Assembly: GCA_043777675.1 (NCBI GenBank)
Contig: JAYWHR010000024.1
Span: forward strand, 81,177-145,176
Direction: 5' to 3'
Source of the DNA: JANMDU01 sp043777675
GTDB taxonomy: Bacteria > Pseudomonadota > Gammaproteobacteria > Burkholderiales > Burkholderiaceae_C
DNA length: 64,000 nt
A program made the position numbers and the translations under genes. Numbering within the stretch: the first letter of the stretch is position 1; every line of letters begins with the position of its first letter. This document shows positions 34,594 to 42,207 of the stretch, piece by piece. The notes below the pieces were generated by a model that saw only the letters and a list, made by a program, of their open reading frames with translations, did no database searches and was not told where the DNA came from.

Positions 34594-35801
34594 AACATCG
34601 ACCGATTCAATCCCTCGGCGTGATCGCGCTGCTCCTTGCTGGAACGCAAAGTGCCGTGCTTTCCCAGACACTCGCTGCGCCGGATTCGATCACGGCACAA
34701 GCTTTGGAGGAATCTTTAGATGTGTTTTTGATTCAAGCCGCTTATTGCTTGATGAGTCATCCAGATACTCAGGATGCAATGCTGAAAAAACGCTCGGACG
34801 AAGTGTTCAACGCGTTAGGTACACAAGCTGGACAAATATTTCTCGATGCACCAGCGCGGAAAAGACTGATTGACGACGCCGTTTCTGCGGCAAGAAAGGG
34901 CGCAACCGGGCGTGACTCATTCATGTTTGTGTCTAAAGAAGCTTGTGCAAACATCAAAATTGCGACACCTGGCGAAAAAGAGGCGGCAGCATTGCGTTCA
35001 AATGCAGAGGAGCGCATCTTGTTTGCATCCGTTTTACATGCGCGCTGTCAAGCCATTTTCCCAGGGCAGGCTTTATACATCCGACCTACTGATGACGAAG
35101 CCACCAAGATTCGCTTTGGCAATTCAGCTGCAGGGCGCAAGGCGAATACTGATTTTTTGAGCAATCCACCGCGCAACGTTTTAGACAAAGCAAGCGAGCG
35201 AGTGAGACAAATCGGATACGCGAGTTGGGAAAGAATTTGCCAGCCTTTGCAAGACGCGGCACCGCGCTATCCCAATCCAAAATCGCCGAGTCGCAGCGTG
35301 CCAGTAGGCCAAACGGCATGTTTGCTAGCGACTTATACGCCCTACACCAAAGAAATGCGCGCAGCGGGTAGATATGCGCCATCCAAAATGGCTCATTTGG
35401 ATTTAAGCCTCGATGCGATAAGCAGGATAGACCGCATCACCGGCCAAATCTGGGGGCTCGATCAGCATGGCAAGGCTGCAGACTTGCTAATCGATGCGAA
35501 TCACGCATGGACTATCCAAGGCAGCTTGCCATTCGATGGTTCACGTAGTTACAAACAGATCTCCGAAAATGACCGAGGCTCAATTACGCTGCATTTTGGT
35601 ACAAAGCCACACAACACCACGCCGCTATTTCCGGGCAAGCCGCACCTTCCGGCTGGGCCCGCAGATTTAACCTTTTCGCACTTCGGACACTTCATTGGCA
35701 AAGAGTCTCTTGGGAAGCCTTCTTTCATTCAGATGCAAGATTTCTCTTTCAAAATTTGCGGCCCTTCAACGGGCAAAGAAAGTGTTTGGCTTGTTGAGTG
35801 A
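34590..35801 (+). CDS. Hypothetical exported protein
   Basis: 403 residues. A signal peptide (GVIALLLAGTQSAVLSQTLA) is followed by a helical region with paired Cys (AAYCLMSHPDTQ, KEACANIKI, HARCQAIFPG, WERICQPL) and a C-terminal part rich in short strands (YAPSKMAHLDLSLDAISRIDRITGQIWGL). No motif I recognise. The ATGA overlap with the small lipoprotein gene and the same strand as the upstream secreted proteins place it in the same transcript. Confidence 0.7.
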   Translation: MKHRPIQSLGVIALLLAGTQSAVLSQTLAAPDSITAQALEESLDVFLIQAAYCLMSHPDTQDAMLKKRSDEVFNALGTQAGQIFLDAPARKRLIDDAVSAARKGATGRDSFMFVSKEACANIKIATPGEKEAAALRSNAEERILFASVLHARCQAIFPGQALYIRPTDDEATKIRFGNSAAGRKANTDFLSNPPRNVLDKASERVRQIGYASWERICQPLQDAAPRYPNPKSPSRSVPVGQTACLLATYTPYTKEMRAAGRYAPSKMAHLDLSLDAISRIDRITGQIWGLDQHGKAADLLIDANHAWTIQGSLPFDGSRSYKQISENDRGSITLHFGTKPHNTTPLFPGKPHLPAGPADLTFSHFGHFIGKESLGKPSFIQMQDFSFKICGPSTGKESVWLVE

Positions 35802-35843
35802 TTTGTTCGTTTGCGTTGGTTTCAATCATTGGAGATATGCAAG

Positions 35844-36665
35844 TTGCAAAAAATACTTTCTTCCATCACCTTGATGTTGTGTGCACTATTGAGTGTTTTG
35901 ACCCTGACAGGGTGCGCGTGTGGTTTCATGGACATGAACCGCTTCGGTGGCAGCCCAAGCTGTGATAGGCAAATGACGGCTGAGCGAAGCACAGCTGCTG
36001 AAAAGCGGTTTGCACAAATAGAGAGCGTGAAACAACGCGCTGATCGTGGTGATGTCAAGGCGCAGATTGAAATAGGCTTTTTTCACATCTATGAACACCA
36101 TCAGCGCTCTGATCGAGCGCTGGGTCTGAGTTACTACCAAAAAGCAGCATCTCAAGGTGATTTGCCAGCTTTGCGTACGTATCTGCTTGAAGCCCATCAA
36201 GACTGCCGCACCAGAGCGCGCAATTTGGGAATGAAAGAAACGGATGGCCCACAGTTTGCGCCGCTCTGCGATGCTGAGTGGGCTGCTGTAGAAAACCTGG
36301 GGAAAAAGTCATGCGTGCTCGTTTCACAACAGAACAATCCCGCCAGCCTACAGGTGGCCATGGGCCAGACATTCGAGCTCGCGTCCAAAGGTGAGGATGC
36401 GGATTTTTGGTACACAGTAGCACTTACGCACTGCCTTACACCCAGCGAACGCACAGCTTTTGGAGAAAAAGCTTTCTCGGTTCGGCCGCGTGGATTGGCA
36501 GCAGGCTCCGATCAACTGCGGGGTGCGATGTGGCTGAGCGTTAGCGGCAGAGAAAAGTTTCCAAACAATCCACTCACCTCGCCCGAGATTGAGGCGAAAG
36601 CGAGGGAGCGACTGGCCATGTTGCGCGAGAGAGTAGCTCGCTCAGGTATTCGGCCAGAGCTTTAA
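35844..36665 (+). CDS. Sel1-repeat lipoprotein
   Basis: 273 residues from a TTG at 35844, which has GGAG 9 bases upstream; TTG codons at 35811 and 35829 are in frame but less well placed. ILSSITLMLCALLSVLTLTGC is a lipoprotein signal; the mature start CACGFMDM with SPSCDRQMTAERS resembles the small lipoprotein at 34396. AQIEIGFFHIYEHHQRSDRA followed by LGLSYYQKAASQGDLPALRTY is a Sel1-type helical repeat, a protein-interaction module. The gene end overlaps rlmD on the other strand by 4 bases. Last gene of the accessory locus. Confidence 0.7.
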   Translation: MQKILSSITLMLCALLSVLTLTGCACGFMDMNRFGGSPSCDRQMTAERSTAAEKRFAQIESVKQRADRGDVKAQIEIGFFHIYEHHQRSDRALGLSYYQKAASQGDLPALRTYLLEAHQDCRTRARNLGMKETDGPQFAPLCDAEWAAVENLGKKSCVLVSQQNNPASLQVAMGQTFELASKGEDADFWYTVALTHCLTPSERTAFGEKAFSVRPRGLAAGSDQLRGAMWLSVSGREKFPNNPLTSPEIEAKARERLAMLRERVARSGIRPEL

Positions 36666-38140
36666 ACCACCAGCTCAAACACCGCCATGCTCTCCACATG
36701 CGCGGTGTGTGGGAACATGTTGACAACGCCTGCTGATGTGCATCGGTAGCCGGCTTGATGCACCAAGAGCCCGGCGTCTCGCGCAAGAGTTGAAGGATTG
36801 CAGCTGACATAGACGATGCGCTGCGGTGGCTGCCAATCTCCGATGTTGACTGCTACTTGCGGCGCTTCGCCTTCCACCACTTCCGGCATATTCCCCAAGC
36901 GCTGCTGATGAATTTGCGCCAAGGCTTTGACCAATGCGAACGCGCCTTCGCGTGGGGGATCGATCAGCCAGCGGTTGGCGTAGCCGTCGTCTACGAGCAT
37001 TTGGCCTGTCATTTCAAATAGGTTACGCGCTACGAAATCCGTAGCAGCTTGCGCATTATCCTTGCCGGCTAGAAGCCGTTTTTGCTTAAAATTTTGCTCT
37101 GCATTGGCCTTCGCGCGCGCTACCAGCGTGTCACTGCCTTCAATGCCCAACACCTCGCGAGCGAGCGTTGCCAGCGGCAGTGTGAAATTGCCCAAACCGC
37201 AAAACCAATCGATCACGCGATCTGTTTTTTGCACGTCTAGCAAACGTAATGCGCGAGCCACGAGCACGCGATTGATATGCGGATTGACTTGCGTGAAATC
37301 TGTGGGCTTAAACGGCATGGTGATGCCGAATTCGGGCAGGCCGTAAGCCAGAAGTGGCCCGCCCTCGTCCAGCAACTTCACCGTATCCGGCCCTTTGGAT
37401 TGCAGCCACCATTGCACGCCATGCGAAACTGCAAATTCGCGCAGCTTCGCAATATCCTCACTGGATAGCGGCTCTAGATGCCGCAGCACCATCGCCGTCA
37501 CGCTGTCGCCACACGCCAGCTCAATCTGCGGCAGCGTTTCGCGTGCATCCATGCCTTTGATGAGCGCGCGCAGCGGCAGCAGCATATTGCTCACATGCGC
37601 AGGCAACACGATGCAGGTTTTCATATCCGCTAAATAGCGGCTCGCCCGCTCATGAAAGCCGATCAGCACTTCATCTTTTTTCTGCACAAATCGCACCGAG
37701 AGCCGCGCCCGATAGCGATAGCCCCAATCAGGCCCTTGAATCGGGCGCAGCACGAGCTCGGGCTTGACTTTACCCAAATGCCAGAGCTGATCTTCCAAAG
37801 CGCGCTGCTTGATCGCCACCTGCGCACTCGGCTCCAAATGCTGCATCTTGCAGCCGCCACATGCGCCCACATGCAGGCCGAAATGCGGGCAAGCGGGCTT
37901 GACGCGCAGGCTGCTTGTTTTGTGAATAGCAACGAGATCCGCGCCTTCCCAACTCCCCTTGCTGCGCTTTGTAATCGCGCTCACGCGCTCGCCCGGCAAA
38001 GCGCCATCAATAAACACCACCTTGCCTTCATCGCTGCGCGCTACGCCCTGCGCTTCAATATCGAGCGAGTCGATCACATACGTTTTTGGATCAGGCTGTG
38101 GGCCTTTTACTTTTTCTTTTTTGTTCTTACCGCGTGCCAT
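36662..38140 (-). CDS. rlmD: 23S rRNA (uracil-1939-C5)-methyltransferase RlmD
   Basis: 492 residues from the ATG at 38140. N-terminal TRAM domain (VIDSLDIEAQGVARSDEGKVVFIDGALPGERV), then the [4Fe-4S] site CPHFGLHVGACGGCKMQHLE. The SAM domain shows VIDWFCGLGNFTLPLA and the catalytic Cys in YVSCNPSTLARD. Residues about 357-371 (LAGKDNAQAATDFVA) are encoded by a 43-nt palindromic element, within the methyltransferase domain between two conserved strands; the end of this stretch still matches the family sense (DFVARNLFE). Downstream on the opposite strand is the Sel1 gene. Confidence 0.94.
   Translation of the reverse strand: MARGKNKKEKVKGPQPDPKTYVIDSLDIEAQGVARSDEGKVVFIDGALPGERVSAITKRSKGSWEGADLVAIHKTSSLRVKPACPHFGLHVGACGGCKMQHLEPSAQVAIKQRALEDQLWHLGKVKPELVLRPIQGPDWGYRYRARLSVRFVQKKDEVLIGFHERASRYLADMKTCIVLPAHVSNMLLPLRALIKGMDARETLPQIELACGDSVTAMVLRHLEPLSSEDIAKLREFAVSHGVQWWLQSKGPDTVKLLDEGGPLLAYGLPEFGITMPFKPTDFTQVNPHINRVLVARALRLLDVQKTDRVIDWFCGLGNFTLPLATLAREVLGIEGSDTLVARAKANAEQNFKQKRLLAGKDNAQAATDFVARNLFEMTGQMLVDDGYANRWLIDPPREGAFALVKALAQIHQQRLGNMPEVVEGEAPQVAVNIGDWQPPQRIVYVSCNPSTLARDAGLLVHQAGYRCTSAGVVNMFPHTAHVESMAVFELVV
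37029..37071 (-). repeat. 43-nt palindromic element, copy 7 (inside rlmD)
   Basis: On the minus strand TAGCCGGCAAGGATAATGCG ... GCTACGGATTTCGTAGC. Open frame LAGKDNAQAATDFVA in RlmD. The second arm is the most diverged of the set. Confidence 0.75.
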
Positions 38141-38189
38141 TATTTCTTCCCAAACATACAAAACTCATTTCTTCCAACGCATAAAAAGG

Positions 38190-38636
38190 TCATTTCTTTC
38201 CCGTAGAGCCATACCCGCCCTCGCCCCGCTCCGTGGGCGGAAACTCATCCACCACATTGAACTGCGCCTGCGCCACCGGCACGATCACGAGCTGCGCAAT
38301 CCGCTCCAGCGGCTCAATCGTGAACGCATTAGGCGAGCGATTCCAGCAGCTAACCATAAGCTGCCCTTGGTAATCGCTATCGATCAAGCCCACCAAATTG
38401 CCCAGCACGATCCCATGCTTATGCCCCATCCCCGAGCGCGGCAAGATCAAAGCCGCGTAATTCGGGTCTTTCAGCCACATGGCAATTCCTATGGGAATGA
38501 GCTGCCAAGCATTGGGCTGTAGCGTTAAAGGCTCTTGCAAACAAGCTCTGAGATCCAAGCCAGCGCTGCCGGGGGTGGCGTAGGCGGGGAGATTATTTTT
38601 TAGACGATCGTCTAGGATTTTGATATCGACTTTCAT
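38190..38636 (-). CDS. dut: dUTP diphosphatase
   Basis: 148 residues, typical of trimeric dUTPase, which hydrolyses dUTP to dUMP and keeps uracil out of DNA. All five motifs can be seen: PGSAGLDLRACL, PRSGMGHKHGIVLGN, GLIDSDYQGQLMV, ERIAQLVIVPV, and the C-terminal flap ERGEGGYGSTG. Flanked by rlmD and coaBC on the same strand; dut next to coaBC is a common arrangement. Confidence 0.97.
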   Translation of the reverse strand: MKVDIKILDDRLKNNLPAYATPGSAGLDLRACLQEPLTLQPNAWQLIPIGIAMWLKDPNYAALILPRSGMGHKHGIVLGNLVGLIDSDYQGQLMVSCWNRSPNAFTIEPLERIAQLVIVPVAQAQFNVVDEFPPTERGEGGYGSTGKK

Positions 38637-38671
38637 GGGGATCTTTAAAGTTCTAAATACTTAATACAGAA

Positions 38672-38865
38672 ATACCGGACGCAGAAGACGCAAAGGTTAC
38701 GCAAAAAATACGAATGCAAAGGAATACAAAGGAGAGTTTTCTTGGTGTTTCACACCAGTTTTAATCCCTTCTCTCATCCATATTTTGTCTTTTTTCTTCT
38801 GTCTTTTTTCTTCTGTCTTTTTTTGCGTCTTCTGCGTAACCTTTGCGTCTTCTGCGTCCGGTATT
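38672..38865. repeat. Intergenic inverted-arm element, full copy 2
   Basis: ATACCGGACGCAGAAGACGC at the left; the reverse complement (GCGTCTTCTGCGTCCGGTAT) at the right end near 38846-38865. About 110 bp of A/T-rich centre. Between coaBC and dut. Confidence 0.85.
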
Positions 38866-38878
38866 TGGTATTGGTCTT

Positions 38879-40114
38879 TCACTTTAACCGAGCAGCAATT
38901 TCAGCCACCAACATCCGAGCCAATTGCAGCTTAGGCGCACGCTCAATCGCTTGCACACCATCAGCATCCACCAAGAGCAAAGCATTGTCGTCTTGCCCAA
39001 AGGTGCTCGGCCCGATATTGCCCACCAGCAGCGGCACGCCTTTGCGGATGCGCTTGGCGCGGGCATTGGCTTCTAGATCTTCGCTCTCCGCCGCGAAGCC
39101 CACGCAATACAGCTCACCTTTTTTCGCACGCTCTGATTTTGCAACAGTTGCCAAGATATCCGGGTTCTCCACAAACTGTAATTGCGGTGTGTTGCCCGAG
39201 CCGTCTTTCTTGATTTTTTGATCCGCCGCACTCGCAGGCCGCCAATCGGCTACAGCCGCGCACGCTATAAAAATATGAGCAGTCTGCGCAGCATTCTCGC
39301 CGGCTATCAGCATATTTTGTGCAGATTTCACATCGATACGCGTCACTGCGCGCGGTGTAGGCACATGCACCGGCCCCGAAATGAGCGTGACTTGTGCCCC
39401 TGCTTCACGCGCCGCTCGCGCAATCGCAAAGCCCATCTTCCCGCTTGATAAATTCGTGATCCCACGCACTGGATCAATCGCCTCGTAAGTCGGCCCCGCC
39501 GTCACCACCACATGCTTGCCCGCCAGTAATTTCGGTTGAAAAAACGCAATCACTTCTTCCAGCAATTGCGCCGCTTCCAGCATCCGCCCATCACCTGTCT
39601 CACCACAGGCCTGAAAGCCCGAGCCTACGCCGAGCAGATGTGCGCCGTCAGAGCTAAGCTGCTGCAAATTACGCTGCGTGGCCGGATGGCTCCACATTTC
39701 GCGGTTCATCGCGGGGGCGATCAAAAGCGGCACAGGTTTTGCGCCACCTTGCACTGAATCCTCGCGTGGCCTTGCGAGGCACATAAGAGAAAGCAAATCA
39801 TCCGCTCTCCCATGCAAGAGCTTGGCCATAAAATCTGCGCTCGCAGGCGCAATCAAAATGCAATCCGCCTCGCGCGACAAATTAATGTGCGGCATATTAT
39901 TTTCTTCCCGCACATCCCATTGGCTCGTGTACACCGTGCGCGTCGAGAGCGCCTGCATCGTCACCGGCGTGATGAACTGCTCAGCCCCTTCAGTCATGAC
40001 GACTTGCACCGTCGCCCCTTCTTTGATCAGCGCCCGGCAAAGCTCCGCTGCTTTGTAGCAAGCAATGCCGCCAGATAGGCCTAAGACGATGTGTTTACCG
40101 ATCAGAGATTGCAT
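38879..40114 (-). CDS. coaBC: Phosphopantothenoylcysteine decarboxylase / phosphopantothenate-cysteine ligase
   Basis: 411-residue bifunctional CoaBC (Dfp) that makes 4-phosphopantetheine in coenzyme A synthesis. The CoaC half is a flavoprotein: GLSGGIACYKAAEL, MPHINLSREADCILIAPASADFMAKL, APAMNREMW, and the catalytic Cys in GFQACGETGDGRM. The CoaB half begins near VVVTAGPTYEAIDPVRGITNLSSG. Residues about 270-284 (IAGENAAQTAHIFIA), just before CAAVADWRP, are encoded by a 43-nt element in its open frame, yet the total length here matches E. coli CoaBC as I recall it. Intact otherwise. Confidence 0.95.
   Translation of the reverse strand: MQSLIGKHIVLGLSGGIACYKAAELCRALIKEGATVQVVMTEGAEQFITPVTMQALSTRTVYTSQWDVREENNMPHINLSREADCILIAPASADFMAKLLHGRADDLLSLMCLARPREDSVQGGAKPVPLLIAPAMNREMWSHPATQRNLQQLSSDGAHLLGVGSGFQACGETGDGRMLEAAQLLEEVIAFFQPKLLAGKHVVVTAGPTYEAIDPVRGITNLSSGKMGFAIARAAREAGAQVTLISGPVHVPTPRAVTRIDVKSAQNMLIAGENAAQTAHIFIACAAVADWRPASAADQKIKKDGSGNTPQLQFVENPDILATVAKSERAKKGELYCVGFAAESEDLEANARAKRIRKGVPLLVGNIGPSTFGQDDNALLLVDADGVQAIERAPKLQLARMLVAEIAARLK
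39264..39306 (-). repeat. 43-nt palindromic element, copy 8 (inside coaBC)
   Basis: Minus strand TAGCCGGCGAGAATGCTGCG ... GCTCATATTTTTATAGC. Open frame IAGENAAQTAHIFIA. Confidence 0.8.
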
Positions 40115-40123
40115 AGGACATCC

Positions 40124-40519
40124 TCAAGTCAGCAAGGTCATGCCAGCATGCTTGGCGGCAGCCTTGTCAAAGGTATAAACGGTCTGACAACCAGCTGATT
40201 CAAGCAGCTTCGCAATTAAGCAGTCTGAAAAATCTGCCTTCGTTGTCTTTGACAGGGCAAGGGCTTGTCGAACCACATGGGCTGCTTCGATTTTCAATTG
40301 ATCTGCGCTCAGTAGCGAGTCAGTGATGACCAGCCTTGATTCGCGATCAACCTTGTAAAAGCGCTCCAGCACCCATTGCAACTCAACCAAGACGATCAAA
40401 GAGACAAAGCCAGGATTTTTGGCATGAAGCGTTGAAAACAAGCGTGAAACCGCCGCCGTTTGAACAGCATCGTCTTGCATGAAAAACCGAACCAACAGGT
40501 TCGTATCCAACCCAATCAT
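40124..40519 (-). CDS. vapC: VapC-type PIN-domain toxin
   Basis: 131 residues. PIN domain ribonuclease with the acidic metal-binding residues: GLDTNLLVRFF (Asp5), VELQWVLERFY, TKADFSDCLIAKL, and YTFDKAAAKHAG near the end. Overlaps its antitoxin by 4 bases (ATGA at 40516-40519). VapC toxins cut specific tRNA or rRNA sites to arrest translation; the target here is unknown. Confidence 0.9.
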   Translation of the reverse strand: MIGLDTNLLVRFFMQDDAVQTAAVSRLFSTLHAKNPGFVSLIVLVELQWVLERFYKVDRESRLVITDSLLSADQLKIEAAHVVRQALALSKTTKADFSDCLIAKLLESAGCQTVYTFDKAAAKHAGMTLLT

Positions 40520-40812
40520 TTCGCCACGCCACGCCGGGGTGTTTTTCCTTGTGTATTGATGCGCGCCATGTCAAACGCCACTTGCATGCCCACGGCTTCA
40601 TTCATCTCTTCAATCGTCACGGGGCGATTGAGTGCAAAACGCGACAAACAGCCCTTCAAATCCATCAAATTCACTTTTGCCGCTTTGATTTTGAACTCAT
40701 CAGGTGCAATTTGTACAAAATCTACGCGATCACCCGCACCAAGATGCATGGCGGCACGTACGCTCGATGGAATCGTAATTTGGCCTTTGCTGGTCACAGT
40801 CGCTGCGGTCAT
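40516..40812 (-). CDS. vapB: AbrB/MazE-type antitoxin
   Basis: 98 residues. N-terminal swapped-hairpin DNA-binding domain: ATVTSKGQITIPSSVRAAMHLGAGDRVDF. The C-terminal tail wraps the toxin. It sits immediately upstream of vapC and has an 18-bp palindrome 20 bases before its start, so it likely represses its own operon. Confidence 0.9.
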   Translation of the reverse strand: MTAATVTSKGQITIPSSVRAAMHLGAGDRVDFVQIAPDEFKIKAAKVNLMDLKGCLSRFALNRPVTIEEMNEAVGMQVAFDMARINTQGKTPRRGVAK

Positions 40813-40832
40813 GAATCTCTCCTTGCAATACG

Positions 40833-40850
40833 CCTTACTTCAAAGTAAGG
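40833..40850. promoter_or_regulatory. Palindrome, candidate VapBC operator
   Basis: CCTTACTT CA AAGTAAGG: perfect 8-bp arms around a 2-base spacer, starting 20 bases upstream of vapB. Size and position fit an AbrB-type antitoxin operator. Confidence 0.7.
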
Positions 40851-40875
40851 AAATGAGATTTTAGCAAGGATTGAA

Positions 40876-41586
40876 TCAGGCCGCCACAGGTGCGCGCCAT
40901 ACCGTTTTGCCGCCGCTACTCTTGTCAATCTGCTTAAGCACACCTTCATGCGCAGCGAGCTCGGCCTCGCTAGGTTGCAGGATAATGAGTTCTAGTTTGG
41001 AGAAATCGACTTTGACTGCGCCTGCGCCGCTGTTCCCGCTTGCGCTGTGCGAGTCAATCAGCAACGCGTCTTGGCCGCGCGTGAGGTTGATGTACACCTC
41101 GGAGAGCAGCTGCGCGTCAAGCAACGCGCCGTGCAAGGTGCGGTTGGAATTGTCCACGCCCATGCGCTCACACAGAGCATCTAGGCCATTGCGTTTGCCG
41201 GGATACAGCTCTTTGGCCATAGCCAGCGAATCGGTGATTTTGCTCACATGTGTGCTGAATTTGGGCAAGCCAACGCGCTGCAACTCGGCATCAAGAAAGC
41301 CTACGTCAAACGGTGCGTTATGGATGATGATTTCTGCGCCTTGCACAAACCTCAAGAATTCTTGCGCGATTTTTTCAAACTTTGGTTTGTCGGCGAGGAA
41401 TTCGGTGGTCAGGCCGTGCACACGTAGCGCATCATCATGGCTGTCGCGCTCAGGGTTGATGTAGCAATGAAAATCGTTGGCAGTGAGCTTGCGGCTGATC
41501 ATTTCGACGCAAGCCAGATTGAGAATGCGATCGCCCATCGCGGGGGAGAGGCCGGTGGTTTCGGTGTCTAGAAATATTTGGCGCAT
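40876..41586 (-). CDS. dnaQ: DNA polymerase III epsilon subunit
   Basis: 236 residues. Proofreading 3'-5' exonuclease of the DEDDh type: FLDTETTGL (two acidic residues), IHNAPFDVGFLDAEL, and RTLHGALLDAQLLSEVYINL with the His and final Asp. The C-terminus is the region that normally binds the alpha subunit. Downstream on the same strand is vapBC; upstream is a repeat element. Confidence 0.96.
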   Translation of the reverse strand: MRQIFLDTETTGLSPAMGDRILNLACVEMISRKLTANDFHCYINPERDSHDDALRVHGLTTEFLADKPKFEKIAQEFLRFVQGAEIIIHNAPFDVGFLDAELQRVGLPKFSTHVSKITDSLAMAKELYPGKRNGLDALCERMGVDNSNRTLHGALLDAQLLSEVYINLTRGQDALLIDSHSASGNSGAGAVKVDFSKLELIILQPSEAELAAHEGVLKQIDKSSGGKTVWRAPVAA

Positions 41587-41638
41587 GGGTGGTATGTTAG
41601 CTTCAAAAATTCAATGCTGAAGGCGAATACAAATTCAA

Positions 41639-41810
41639 ATACCGGACGCAGAAGACGCAAAGGTTACGCAGAGGACGCAGAAGAAATACTAGGAAGAGAG
41701 TTCAAAAGTTCAAAAAAATACTGTGCACTAAATACCGCCTTGGCATTTGATTTCTCTCTTTTTCTTTTTTGCGTCTTTTGCGTAACCTTTGCGTCTTCTG
41801 CGTCCGGTAT
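41639..41810. repeat. Intergenic inverted-arm element, full copy 3
   Basis: Left end ATACCGGACGCAGAAGACGC with two successive GACGCA-type units, right end GCGTCTTCTGCGTCCGGTAT. About 95 bp between the arms. Lies between dnaQ and fdx. Confidence 0.85.
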
Positions 41811-41851
41811 TTGGTATTGGGCTTCCGGTATTCAACCTACCCAAACCGAAA

Positions 41852-42190
41852 TCAGTGATTCTCTTTAGCGTGGTTGATCGTGTAGCGCGGAATCTCAACG
41901 ACCAAATCCTTCTGCGCAACAAACGCTTGGCAACTCAAACGCGAATTCGGCTGAAGCCCCCATGCGCGGTCTAGCAGATCTTCTTCGTTTTCATCGAGCT
42001 CATTGAGCGTGTTGAAGCCTTCGCGCACGATGATGTGGCAAGTGGTGCAGGCGCAACTCATGTCGCAGGCGTGTTCGATGTTGATGCCGTGCTCTAGCAA
42101 GGCTTCGCAAATGCTGTCGCCCACATTGGCCTTGATTTCCGCGCCTTGCGGGCAGATTTCAACATGGGGGAGGATTTTGATGATGGGCAT
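41852..42190 (-). CDS. fdx: ISC-system [2Fe-2S] ferredoxin
   Basis: 112 residues. Adrenodoxin-type ferredoxin that delivers electrons to IscS/IscU. Cluster Cys: CEALLEHGINIEHACDMSCACTTCHIIV, plus a C-terminal SRLSCQAFVA. It is the last gene of the isc cluster, 17 bases after hscA. Confidence 0.95.
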   Translation of the reverse strand: MPIIKILPHVEICPQGAEIKANVGDSICEALLEHGINIEHACDMSCACTTCHIIVREGFNTLNELDENEEDLLDRAWGLQPNSRLSCQAFVAQKDLVVEIPRYTINHAKENH

Positions 42191-42207
42191 GATGTTCTCT
42201 GTACCAT

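Noticed and set aside
41578..41868. Short frames with GRRRRKGYAEDAE-type peptides at 6534, 41578, 56501, 56914 and elsewhere
   Set aside because: They are translations of the intergenic inverted-arm element and not genes.
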